A stretch of DNA of 37,632 nucleotides from a virus. The stretch covers positions 1 through 37,632 of the IMG/VR virus record IMGVR_UViG_3300042868_002315, one strand, 5' to 3'. Position numbers and translations under genes: made by a program. The first letter of the stretch is position 1, and each line of letters opens with the position of its first letter. The notes under the pieces were generated by a model, which made no database searches, was not told where the DNA came from, and saw nothing but the letters and a program-made list of their open reading frames with translations. This document shows positions 22,065 to 29,943 of the stretch, piece by piece.

Positions 22065-22097
22065 CTGTTTTCGTTAATAAATTTTGGGAGAGTAAAC

Positions 22098-22298
22098 ATG
22101 ACTGAAAATATGATGTTGAAAGACGGCGACAGCGCATATGCACCCGCATCTGCCACAAGCGTACAGCGCACATGGAAACGTGTGTGTAATTGGACAGCAC
22201 CATCGAAAGATCCAGAGACCATTGCTAAATGGGATTACTACAAGACACTGATCGTTCGCTCTGAGCACGCACTACAAATAACCAAGGAAATCAAATGA
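22098..22298 (+). CDS. First rightward early gene, 66 residues
   Basis: MTENMMLKDGDSAYAPASAT then SVQRTWKRVCNWTAPSKDPE. GGGAGAG seven bases before ATG 22098 defines the start; the frame extends to 22056 but that ATG lies inside the promoter. Small, mixed charge, no recognised domain. It heads the rightward operon and may be an early takeover or regulatory protein. Confidence 0.7.
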   Translation: MTENMMLKDGDSAYAPASATSVQRTWKRVCNWTAPSKDPETIAKWDYYKTLIVRSEHALQITKEIK

Positions 22299-22465
22299 GA
22301 GAAGACGAGCACTACCAACTAGAGCTTGAAAGAATGGAGCAACTTGAGAACGCAATTGAGAGAGCTACTCAAGGTATAGCAACAGAGGATGATTGGAACA
22401 TCATCCGTTTTGAATGTGGGATTACACAGCGTCCCGTTTTACACACAATCACCATAGGAAGATAA
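22295..22465 (+). CDS. 56-residue acidic/helical protein
   Basis: MREDEHYQLELERMEQLENA, then IERATQGIATEDDWNIIRFE, ending VLHTITIGR. A Glu-rich helix followed by a short strand region. Its ATG overlaps the stop of the first rightward gene (ATGA), so it is translationally coupled. No family recognised, though such helical partners are common ahead of phage SSB genes. Confidence 0.65.
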   Translation: MREDEHYQLELERMEQLENAIERATQGIATEDDWNIIRFECGITQRPVLHTITIGR

Positions 22466-22467
22466 AA

Positions 22468-23106
22468 ATGTCACTCATCGCAAAAGCAAACGAAGGCGGA
22501 AGTTTTACACCCGTACCATCGGGTATGCACCTTGCACGCTGCTATAAACTCGTAGACCTCGGAAGCCAAAAATCCGAGTACATGGGTCAGGTCAAGATCC
22601 AACACAAGATCATGCTTCAGTTCGAGGTCTGGTCTGAGGACGAGAACGGACAGCCCACGGTTACCAGTAAGGGTGAGCCACTCTCAATCACCAAGCGCTA
22701 CACGCTCACGCTCGCAGAGAAAGCAGCGCTGCGTAATGACTTGAAGACTTGGCGTGGTCGTGACTTTACCCCTGAGGAGCTGCGTGGGTTCGAGCTCAAG
22801 AATGTTCTGGGCGTCTGGGCGATGCTCTCAGTGACCCGTGACGCAGCAGCAAACGGCAAGGAGTACACCAACATCCAAGCGATCATGCCTGTGCCTGCAA
22901 ACGTCAAGAAGGCAGGGCTTCCTGAGCCGCACAACACGCCTGCCATGTATTCAATTGAGGATCATGACGACGCCATCTTTGAGACGCTCTCAGAGGGCAT
23001 CAAGAAGATCGTAATGGCAAGCCCTGAGTTCCAGTCACGTAACCCCCACCAGTCGTCTGCTGCACCGCAGCAAGAAGATGACACTGACGACATACCTTTT
23101 AATTAG
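22468..23106 (+). CDS. Single-stranded DNA-binding-like protein
   Basis: 212 residues. The core (SGMHLARCYKLVDLGSQKSE, then IMLQFEVWSEDENG and LSITKRYTLTLAEKAALRND) reads as an OB-like beta barrel of a phage replication family. The C-terminus is acidic and ends DDTDDIPFN, the kind of tail SSB proteins use to recruit partners. It likely coats ssDNA for replication and recombination. ATG 22468 has AGGAAGAT before it. It lies in the same operon as the 3'-5' exonuclease. Confidence 0.75.
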   Translation: MSLIAKANEGGSFTPVPSGMHLARCYKLVDLGSQKSEYMGQVKIQHKIMLQFEVWSEDENGQPTVTSKGEPLSITKRYTLTLAEKAALRNDLKTWRGRDFTPEELRGFELKNVLGVWAMLSVTRDAAANGKEYTNIQAIMPVPANVKKAGLPEPHNTPAMYSIEDHDDAIFETLSEGIKKIVMASPEFQSRNPHQSSAAPQQEDDTDDIPFN

Positions 23107-23148
23107 AACGGGTCTATAATGGTTGTATTCCACGCAAAGGAGTGCAGC

Positions 23149-23577
23149 ATGATTCGTTCTAAAACTTGTTTTAAATGCAATGCCGTCAAGCTGTTGGAGG
23201 AATTTTACAAACACCCCAATATGCCTGACGGTCATGTAAACAAATGCAAAGAGTGCAACAAAAAGGATGTTACAGACAACAGAAACAAAAACATTGAACG
23301 CATTAGGCAATATGACAGAGATAGAGCTAAAAACCCCAAAAGGCAACAGGCTGCTTCTGCTGTTTCACAGGCTTGGAGACAGGCAGATAAGCGCAGGAAT
23401 AAATGTCATAACGCTGTTACCAGAGCCATAAAATCAGGTGATCTTGTACGACAACCTTGTTTACGGTGCGGAAATGTCAAAAGTCTTGCGCATCATGAGG
23501 ACTACGACAAACCGCTTGATGTTATGTGGCTTTGTCAGCCATGTCACAAACAGCGGCATAAAGAACTTTTACTTTAA
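23149..23577 (+). CDS. HNH endonuclease with extra zinc fingers
   Basis: 142 residues from ATG 23149 (AAAGGAG before it). Zinc-ribbon pairs CFKCN and CKECN come first, then a basic middle, then CLRCGNVKSLAHHEDYDKPL and MWLCQPCHKQRHK, the HNH metal site. This double-ribbon layout is typical of free-standing phage HNH nucleases that move by homing. A TATAAT (23115-23120) sits in the short gap upstream but lacks a good -35, so an own promoter is only possible. It interrupts the SSB-exonuclease operon. Confidence 0.85.
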   Translation: MIRSKTCFKCNAVKLLEEFYKHPNMPDGHVNKCKECNKKDVTDNRNKNIERIRQYDRDRAKNPKRQQAASAVSQAWRQADKRRNKCHNAVTRAIKSGDLVRQPCLRCGNVKSLAHHEDYDKPLDVMWLCQPCHKQRHKELLL

Positions 23578-23593
23578 TTATCAGGAGAGAACC

Positions 23594-23962
23594 ATGTTTA
23601 TATCTAAAGCAGAGAAAGAAAACTTTCACAGCGTGATTGCGCAACTGCAATACCAAGTCCGATCGCTTACGGATCGTTGCGAGGAGATTTCAGAATCTTA
23701 CAAAAGTCTTAAATTGCGAGTCAACGAGCTTTCTGTGCATCAGATCGCAAAGGTCACTGGGGCTGCGACAAAGGCAAATCCAAAGAATGACATTGAGCTT
23801 ATCAAACACGAAAGAAAAAAGGCATCTATGCGAGAGTATTATCATCGCAAAAGAGCTGAGCGACTCGTAGCAGAAAAGAAAAATGCGCAACAGGGTGTTA
23901 TTGATGTCAAAAACGGCGTTCCTGTCACTCCTAAATCTTTGTTGAATAATGGTGAATTATGA
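23594..23962 (+). CDS. Coiled-coil hypothetical protein, 122 residues
   Basis: MFISKAEKENFHSVIAQLQY, then a heptad-rich stretch to SYKSLKLRVNELS, and a basic Lys/Arg tail (KHERKKASMREYYHRKRAER). ATG 23594 follows GGAGAGAACC. A coiled coil plus basic arm may make it a DNA-binding accessory or an HTH regulator; no family recognised. It overlaps the exonuclease start (ATGA). Confidence 0.65.
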   Translation: MFISKAEKENFHSVIAQLQYQVRSLTDRCEEISESYKSLKLRVNELSVHQIAKVTGAATKANPKNDIELIKHERKKASMREYYHRKRAERLVAEKKNAQQGVIDVKNGVPVTPKSLLNNGEL

Positions 23963-24675
23963 ACATCTATTTTGACATTGAGACGATCCCTGCACAGAAA
24001 GAGTCGGACATCGCCTACCTGCGTGAGGAGTCAGATCGTGAGATTGCCACAATCAAAGCCCCATCCAATTACAAGGACGAGGTCAAGATTGCGGAGTACA
24101 TCGCAGCCAAGCGTGTAGAGGTCGAGGCGTCATTCGATGACCGCTACCGCAAGACATCCTTCGATGGCGCTATGGGGCAGGTCGTATGCATCTCGTATGC
24201 GATCGATGATATGAAACCATTCAGCGTCTACTCATCGAACTGGAAAGATGACGAGAAACGTGTCATTTCGACGTTCTATGAAGCTGTCTCTTCACGTTAC
24301 GATCCTAGCCGCAACCAGAGACCCGTGTTCATTGGTCACAACATCGTCGGGTTTGATCTACGGTTCTTGTTCCAAAGATCCGTCATGTTAGGGATTAAGC
24401 CTCCCCTTGTCTTCCCATTCAAAGCTAAGCCTTGGGACGACACCGTGTTCGACACCATGACGGCATGGGCGGGGGTAGGTAACCGTGTCAGCCTGTCCAA
24501 GTTGTGCAAGGTCTTCGGGCTCGATGCAAAGGGTACGGAGATCGGTGATGAGATCGATGGCAGCAAGGTATGGGACTTCGTCAAGAGCGGTCGCATTGAA
24601 GACGTTGCGACGTACTGCATGGGTGACGTTGAGAGAACCCGTGCAATCCACAAACGACTTACATTTTCTGAATAA
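23959..24675 (+). CDS. DnaQ/PolB-type 3'-5' exonuclease
   Basis: 238 residues. Exo I is YFDIETIP with D6 and E8, Exo II is GHNIVGFDLRFL near 124-135, Exo III is YCMGDVERT near 219. This is the predicted PolB-like proofreading exonuclease family (DNA_pol_B_exo2), common as a stand-alone phage enzyme. It could proofread for a host or phage polymerase, or degrade primers. No polymerase domain is attached or nearby. Confidence 0.88.
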   Translation: MNIYFDIETIPAQKESDIAYLREESDREIATIKAPSNYKDEVKIAEYIAAKRVEVEASFDDRYRKTSFDGAMGQVVCISYAIDDMKPFSVYSSNWKDDEKRVISTFYEAVSSRYDPSRNQRPVFIGHNIVGFDLRFLFQRSVMLGIKPPLVFPFKAKPWDDTVFDTMTAWAGVGNRVSLSKLCKVFGLDAKGTEIGDEIDGSKVWDFVKSGRIEDVATYCMGDVERTRAIHKRLTFSE

Positions 24676-24684
24676 GGGGCAAGC

Positions 24685-24921
24685 ATGCTTACAGACGTAC
24701 AAATCAAGGCAATCTTCTTGGAGTGCAACAACAAGAACCCAGATGGTCTCTATGCCGATGATGTAGACCTTCTGGAGTTTGGGCGTAAACTTGAGACAGA
24801 GGCTCGCCAACAGGCGATCACTGAAGAGCGTGACACATGCATCAAGTTTGTCCGCACCCTAAACTCAGAGGTAGCCAAGGCACTGGAGGACTGGCGCAAA
24901 TGGACGGACAGGAGCCAATAG
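24685..24921 (+). CDS. Small phage protein, 78 residues
   Basis: MLTDVQIKAIFLECNNKNPD then LYADDVDLLEFGRKLETEAR, a helical family frequent after phage replication genes; function unknown. The ribosome site AAGGGGCAAGC precedes the ATG. Its end overlaps the start of the next gene by about 20 bases. Confidence 0.7.
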   Translation: MLTDVQIKAIFLECNNKNPDGLYADDVDLLEFGRKLETEARQQAITEERDTCIKFVRTLNSEVAKALEDWRKWTDRSQ

Positions 24922-25109
24922 AGATTGATTGGGAAGCCGTCGAAAAGCTAATTGACGAGTATGACGCAGGCAACATCACCGCAACGTCACTACACGCCAA
25001 GATGCTTGAGGTGGCTTTTAACGAGGGGTATTCCTTGTGTATGGCTGATCAGGAGGAGGCGCAAGCCAACCTAATGATCATGCTCTCCGCCCCCTCTGGC
25101 AACGCATAA
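24900..25109 (+). CDS. Last rightward gene, 69 residues
   Basis: MDGQEPIEIDWEAVEKLIDE then GNITATSLHAKMLEVAFNEG. An all-helical acidic protein. The longer frame to 24837 has no ribosome site, whereas ATG 24900 has GGAGGA before it. It ends at the convergent terminators, closing the rightward operon. No family recognised. Confidence 0.65.
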   Translation: MDGQEPIEIDWEAVEKLIDEYDAGNITATSLHAKMLEVAFNEGYSLCMADQEEAQANLMIMLSAPSGNA

Positions 25110-25110
25110 A

Positions 25111-25155
25111 AAAAGCCCCCTGATGAGGGGGGCAAAAAGACCCTGAACGAGGTCT
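25111..25155 (-). terminator. Tandem leftward terminators
   Basis: Reading leftward, a weak hairpin AGACC/GGTCT (25138-25142 with 25151-25155) runs into TTTTT, followed at once by a strong stem GCCCCC/GGGGGC (25115-25120 with 25128-25133) running into TTTTTTT. On plus neither has a T-tract, so they stop the late operon ending at 25164 and not the rightward operon. Confidence 0.8.
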
Positions 25156-25163
25156 CAAGGAGA

Positions 25164-26639
25164 TTAATTTTGATCCATTACGGAATAGTTTGCGGGATTG
25201 AAATTTCTTGGGATTAGACCCTTTTTCTCAAGCTGTGGCAGGATGGACGGACCGAACTTGTCATACAGGTACATCACGCCCTCCATGCCTAGAGCACCCA
25301 ATCCAGCAGGAATAGTAAGCGGAGGGTACAGCGACGCCGCTGACAGTCCTGTCGTTGCTCCAGCGATAGCAGAACCAATCGGGTCACCCTTCTGACTTCT
25401 TTGGTAGGCATCAAGCGCTGAAGCACCAGTCATTGCACCAGAGAGAGCTCCGCCAGCTAATGGCAAAGCCCGTCTCAGACCGTGCATACCATACCCAAGA
25501 GTTGACGGCATCTTTGCTCTGGCATCCAACAGCGCCTCTTGCGCCATGCGTACATTCGGATCTAGCTTCAGGACATCAGGCGATACCGTGCTTGCATTTA
25601 CGTTGAGCTTTTCAGCCAGCTTGGGGATCGTGCTTTCGAGCGTTGACACATCACGTGCGGTCGATCTAAGTCCCATACGGGCTCTCTCAACCTCTTGCGC
25701 ACGCAATATCTCTGCTTGACGGCGTGCAGCAGCCTGTCTTGCCTCTGCGTCTGCTGCCGCTTGTCTTGCTGCGGTATCCTCTGCCGAAATTGGTTGACCG
25801 CTTTCACCCATCAAGACCTGAGGGCGCACCAAGACACGACCTTCCTGTGTCGGAAGTAGCATGCCATTGTCTACCATGTACTGTGCGAAATTACGGTCAA
25901 CGATACCCATTCTGGCTAGATCGTCCACAGTGCGAACACCCGCATCACGCAGCATCTTTGCCTGCATCTCGTACTCATGCTGACCCATCGCCCGTGAGAG
26001 TCCTGATACGGGCTGTCCTGCGCTTGTTGTGGCGCTCTGGATGCGGTTCACTATGTCATCGCCACCTGATGATGCCAGTGACACCAAAGGAGGCACAGGA
26101 GGCGCTTTAATGCCACCGAGCTCCGCCAGTCTAGCAATAGCGATATTTCGCTCCATAGAGGCTTCTGGCAGGTTTGCGATGGCTCTCTCAAGCGACTCAC
26201 GCAACACACGCCCCTCTTGGGAATAGACAGACCCAGCGCCTTCCATCTTAGCCAAAAGATCTTGGAGATTGCGTCGTGCCTCTTCGGTGATTTGACCGGG
26301 CTGCGTACCGAGCCTGAACTGGCTTAACTGATCGACGCCCATGCCGGGTCGTGAGAGCATGAACTTCGAACCCGCCTCCGGTCCGAACATCCCCGATCGA
26401 TACCTTAATCCTGTACCAACACCTGCGCCAGCCGCACCCGCCGCAACCTTAGCCGCTTCATCAAGGAATTCGTTGCGAGGCTCGATCTCTAGCTTCTCAG
26501 GCTCTGGCTTGGGGTCAGGGGTTGGTTCCACATAAGGCGCATATCGATTAAATGGCGCAGTAGATTGCGACGCAGAACGATTAGACGGTGGTTTTGCCGT
26601 ATCAGATGCGTCAAACGGTGCATAAAAGTCTCTGCTCAT
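25164..26639 (-). CDS. Putative internal virion/ejection protein, 491 residues
   Basis: The N-terminus is Pro/Ser-rich and acidic, the middle has AEDTAARQAAADAEARQAAA (an Ala-rich coiled coil), and the C-terminal ~110 residues alternate Gly/Ala-rich hydrophobic stretches (LPLAGGALSGAMTGASALDA, then IGSAIAGATTGLSAASLYPP) that could insert into a membrane. Last of three long late proteins; such proteins in P22-like podoviruses are ejected before the DNA to form a trans-envelope channel. No direct homology is claimed. TAATG overlap with its upstream neighbour. Confidence 0.6.
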   Translation of the reverse strand: MSRDFYAPFDASDTAKPPSNRSASQSTAPFNRYAPYVEPTPDPKPEPEKLEIEPRNEFLDEAAKVAAGAAGAGVGTGLRYRSGMFGPEAGSKFMLSRPGMGVDQLSQFRLGTQPGQITEEARRNLQDLLAKMEGAGSVYSQEGRVLRESLERAIANLPEASMERNIAIARLAELGGIKAPPVPPLVSLASSGGDDIVNRIQSATTSAGQPVSGLSRAMGQHEYEMQAKMLRDAGVRTVDDLARMGIVDRNFAQYMVDNGMLLPTQEGRVLVRPQVLMGESGQPISAEDTAARQAAADAEARQAAARRQAEILRAQEVERARMGLRSTARDVSTLESTIPKLAEKLNVNASTVSPDVLKLDPNVRMAQEALLDARAKMPSTLGYGMHGLRRALPLAGGALSGAMTGASALDAYQRSQKGDPIGSAIAGATTGLSAASLYPPLTIPAGLGALGMEGVMYLYDKFGPSILPQLEKKGLIPRNFNPANYSVMDQN

Positions 26640-28240
26640 TATCGCATCCCCGGTGTGTTTTCTTTAACCTTCAACAGGCGCTCAGTATAGGATCTGATAC
26701 CTGCGTGATATGGGCTACTTTCATCCATAAAGAACAACGCAGGATCAACCCCACGACCACGCTCTGTCCTAAACCTAGAGTAGCCCTTATATATATCGTT
26801 CATGCTCTCGTACTCTGCCGCACGACCCTGAGCCCAAGAATAGATATTTCTTGCCAAGCTCGTGGGATTTTCTGCCGCAGCCTGAAACAGTCGAGCGTCG
26901 TTATCCGTTGGGTTCACCCCAAGAAGACCACGGTTCGCTCTCATGCCTGCCAAGAACTCTTGGCTGATCAATCGAGTCAATTCACCTAAAGCAGCCTTCT
27001 GATCTTCAGTCATATTGGCAGTATTTATGAACTTCTCAATTGGCAACGAAAACTGACCAAATTTTCCTGCCTGAATACCCTCTTGTGCAGCAGCGCCAAG
27101 TGCCATCAGATATTTTCCAAGACCTGAGGCATTATCCGTCTGCTGCAAAATACCTGTGATACGAGGATTTTTCTGCACAATCGTCAGAATTTTATCAACT
27201 CGATCGAGGTTGACTGCTGTCGCTGTATTGTCAAAATTTAAAATATCTTCTACTTTTTTCTCAAACGGCTTTGCTTCAGCTTCAACAGTTTTCTTGTAAA
27301 TATCCTGCTCTGCTGCAAGCGCATCCTCTATAAATTTTCTAGCTGCTGCTGGTGAGGAATTTGGAGGGACGGAGAAAACTCTTCCGCTGTATTTCAGCCT
27401 AAATTTATTTGGTTCAATCTCTTCGTAGCCAAATTGCTGTACGCCTGTCTGTGATGCTGCGGGGGCGGCAGGAGGCTGCACTCTGGACTCTTTCTTCAGT
27501 GCGTCTATTTCAGCTTGTTTTCTGACTTCTTCTGGATCCTCTACCGCAGGGATTCCTTCCGCAGAACCCGTATATGGCTTAGGTTCAGGCGCAGTCGATG
27601 ACGTAGCTGGCGGCGTGCTTGCAGGTGCTGATGGCGCACCGCTTGCAGGTGGACGACCACCCTGAAGCGTTATAAACCTATCGGTCACATCTTTACCAAA
27701 CTGATCGTACATTTGGGCGATGCTCATGTTCATCTTGGTGGCTTCGATCAGTGCCTTGTATCGCTCGATATCCATCCCTGCGGCGTTCTTGACTGTCTCT
27801 GCGATCTTGGGGTCATAACGAGAGATAGCAAAATACAGTTCAGGCGTGAACTTATTGCCGATGCCGAATAAGCCATTACCTGTCTGAAGTGCTTGCTGTG
27901 CAGCCTCAGGGCTTCCAAGGTTCATTGCATTAGCAATAAGCTCGTATGCCTTTGCCTTCTTCTGTACGTCGTACTTCTGTCCTGCAAGTGCAGCTCGCAT
28001 CTGAGCAATCTGAGGAGCACGCAGCTCATCACGCTCTTGGTCTGCACCCATTGCACCAGCGGCGTTGCCTAAAGCCTCGCCGAAAGATCCGGTGCGACCG
28101 GGGTTAAAGAACGCCGCCGCCACATTAAATAGATTAGGTCCCTTGCGGTTCTCTAATACCTTCAGAGACTCCGTTAAGGCGTCAAAGTATTCTTTCTGCG
28201 ACTGCTGATTGTCGATATCTGGTGGAGTTAATGCTGCCAT
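26639..28240 (-). CDS. Putative internal virion/ejection protein, 533 residues
   Basis: Opens MAALTPPDIDNQQSQKEYFD, continues with NVAAAFFNPGRTGSFGEALG and a long helical region, then a Pro/Ala/Ser-rich low-complexity linker (ASGAPSAPASTPPATSSTAP, about 195-225) and a helical C-terminal half with EDILNFDNTATAVNLDRVDK. The composition and position between the two other long late genes favour an ejection/core protein. No domain recognised. It starts four bases after the preceding stop. Confidence 0.6.
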   Translation of the reverse strand: MAALTPPDIDNQQSQKEYFDALTESLKVLENRKGPNLFNVAAAFFNPGRTGSFGEALGNAAGAMGADQERDELRAPQIAQMRAALAGQKYDVQKKAKAYELIANAMNLGSPEAAQQALQTGNGLFGIGNKFTPELYFAISRYDPKIAETVKNAAGMDIERYKALIEATKMNMSIAQMYDQFGKDVTDRFITLQGGRPPASGAPSAPASTPPATSSTAPEPKPYTGSAEGIPAVEDPEEVRKQAEIDALKKESRVQPPAAPAASQTGVQQFGYEEIEPNKFRLKYSGRVFSVPPNSSPAAARKFIEDALAAEQDIYKKTVEAEAKPFEKKVEDILNFDNTATAVNLDRVDKILTIVQKNPRITGILQQTDNASGLGKYLMALGAAAQEGIQAGKFGQFSLPIEKFINTANMTEDQKAALGELTRLISQEFLAGMRANRGLLGVNPTDNDARLFQAAAENPTSLARNIYSWAQGRAAEYESMNDIYKGYSRFRTERGRGVDPALFFMDESSPYHAGIRSYTERLLKVKENTPGMR

Positions 28241-28243
28241 GAT

Positions 28244-29350
28244 TTATTCCCAATCAATAATATTCATTGGATTACTATAATCAATGTCTGGAACTAACCC
28301 TTGACCACCGAATCCGTAGACATTTTCTGCGCCATATTGTTCCATAGCTGTCTGAGCGTTCTTATAAGGATCTGTCTCCGCTCCAAACAGGCTACTCAAT
28401 CCTGACCCAATCGCTTTTCCAAATGGTGTTGTGCTTAATCCACCTAACAACGCAGCACCACCAGAAATCTGTTGCAGAGGGGAAGCTGAGTAAGCACCGG
28501 GGACTGGTCCTCGATAGGCAGAGGTCACACTCGTTGGCACGTTAATGCCCTGCATCAATCCTGCCTGCGCCTGTGCCATTTGCAGAGGGAAGAGCTGTCT
28601 TGCCTGCTCGATCTGCTGCTGCTGTGTACCTAGTGTATTGATTGCGTTGACGTCTGCTAGACCGAGGTTCTGTGTCGTCGTCGCCAAATTACCGCCAACA
28701 CCTGCGGCATTGATCAGGTTCTGCTGTCCTGCCGAGGCGAGCTGACCCGCTGTCTGTCCGAGCTGACCCTGTAATCTTGCTTGCTCTTGCGCCTGCTGCA
28801 TTGCCTGCTGATAGCCAGTATTTAATGCGTTGAGCTGTAAGCCTGTGGTCTTCTGTCCATAGTCAGCCAATGTCTGACCTAGCACCTGTGCGCCACGCTT
28901 TGATCCAAACTGACCAGAGCCGACAACGCCTGCTGTCGTCTGTGGTGCGACGTTCTGAATCATGTTCTGCTGTGCAAGGTCACCGATCTGTCCGACCACG
29001 TTCTGGATGTAGGGCGACATGTAATTGCCGACGGTGTTGTACGTCGGGTTTGCCGCTGATGTAAGGTATGGGTTGCCAGCCGCTAAGGGGCTCGTCGCAT
29101 TGATGCCACTCTGCAAGGAACCAGTCGCCATATTGAGCGTGGGCTGATAATTGCCGACGTTGGCTTGCGCCATGTTATACGACTGCTGCTGCATTGGCTG
29201 CACGCCAGCAAACTGCGCATTACTCGCTGCGTCTGCACCCGTCTTTGCGATGTTCTGCAAGTAGTCGGTGTACCAACTAGGGGCTGACGTTGTTTGCGTC
29301 TGCTGTGTGCTGATATCTGGCAGCGCACCGCCTTGAGTTAATGATGCCAT
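28244..29350 (-). CDS. Gln/Ala-rich virion protein, 368 residues
   Basis: Extremely rich in Gln, Ala, Gly and Asn: APSWYTDYLQNIAKTGADAA at the start, long helical Q-rich stretches (QQAMQQAQEQARLQGQLGQT), and a Gly-rich hydrophobic C-terminus (GGAALLGGLSTTPFGKAIGS). Typical of podovirus DNA-transfer/ejection proteins such as the P22 gp7/gp20 class in composition, but no direct homology is claimed. The HNH gene lies immediately upstream, two bases away, and probably supplies its ribosome site. Confidence 0.65.
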   Translation of the reverse strand: MASLTQGGALPDISTQQTQTTSAPSWYTDYLQNIAKTGADAASNAQFAGVQPMQQQSYNMAQANVGNYQPTLNMATGSLQSGINATSPLAAGNPYLTSAANPTYNTVGNYMSPYIQNVVGQIGDLAQQNMIQNVAPQTTAGVVGSGQFGSKRGAQVLGQTLADYGQKTTGLQLNALNTGYQQAMQQAQEQARLQGQLGQTAGQLASAGQQNLINAAGVGGNLATTTQNLGLADVNAINTLGTQQQQIEQARQLFPLQMAQAQAGLMQGINVPTSVTSAYRGPVPGAYSASPLQQISGGAALLGGLSTTPFGKAIGSGLSSLFGAETDPYKNAQTAMEQYGAENVYGFGGQGLVPDIDYSNPMNIIDWE

Positions 29351-29352
29351 GA

Positions 29353-29943
29353 TTATGTAGTCCTCAAATTATTTGCTTTGCGCAAATTGTCTTTTGCGTG
29401 AATGACTTGCAGATTCCACGGCACATGCATACCGGATACTGTTTTACCCTGCAATGGAACTATATGATCTACATGAACATCCATACCAATAGATCTTAAA
29501 GCAGAGCAATACAAATATGTAAATTCAATTTCTGCTTTTTGTGTAACATCTAACCATACTGGCGTGCGCTTGAGTTTTGAAGCTCGACGCTTTGCTACAT
29601 CCATGTATTTTTTTTCGGGATGCGCTCTATCCCATAGTTTTTTTACAATCTTGGTATTTTCATGATCAGGATTGTTTTTACGCCATTTCGAGGCACGATC
29701 AGCACTTCTTTGTAAACGAATTGCACGTTGATCATCTGTTTCCGCTTTACGACCATTTGCAGTATTCAGCCTTGAGCACTCCATGCACCGACCATTACTA
29801 ACAATTCGTTTTTCAACGTGATCGTTTTTACATGCGATGCCAGTAAAGTAATGAAGGTCGCCACGCAACTTCGCCTCATGGCGTAAACCACGATTATGTG
29901 CTACTTGACCTTTTACAAAAACAGTAGACGGCAGTGTTCTCAT
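29353..29943 (-). CDS. HNH endonuclease in the late operon
   Basis: 196 residues. Cys pairs in FTGIACKNDHVEKRI and GRCMECSRLN form a zinc site; the HNH core is VHVDHIVPLQGKTVSGMHVP followed by WNLQVIHAKDNLRKANN. The middle is very basic. It sits between two virion genes with a start overlapping the upstream stop, is AT-richer than its neighbours and likely entered as a homing gene. It should be expressed late unless it has its own promoter. Confidence 0.85.
   Translation of the reverse strand: MRTLPSTVFVKGQVAHNRGLRHEAKLRGDLHYFTGIACKNDHVEKRIVSNGRCMECSRLNTANGRKAETDDQRAIRLQRSADRASKWRKNNPDHENTKIVKKLWDRAHPEKKYMDVAKRRASKLKRTPVWLDVTQKAEIEFTYLYCSALRSIGMDVHVDHIVPLQGKTVSGMHVPWNLQVIHAKDNLRKANNLRTT

Noticed and set aside
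23092-23120. Promoter with TATAAT at 23115 before the HNH gene
   Set aside because: The -35 position reads ATACCT and no extended -10 is present; kept only as a remark in the gene entry.
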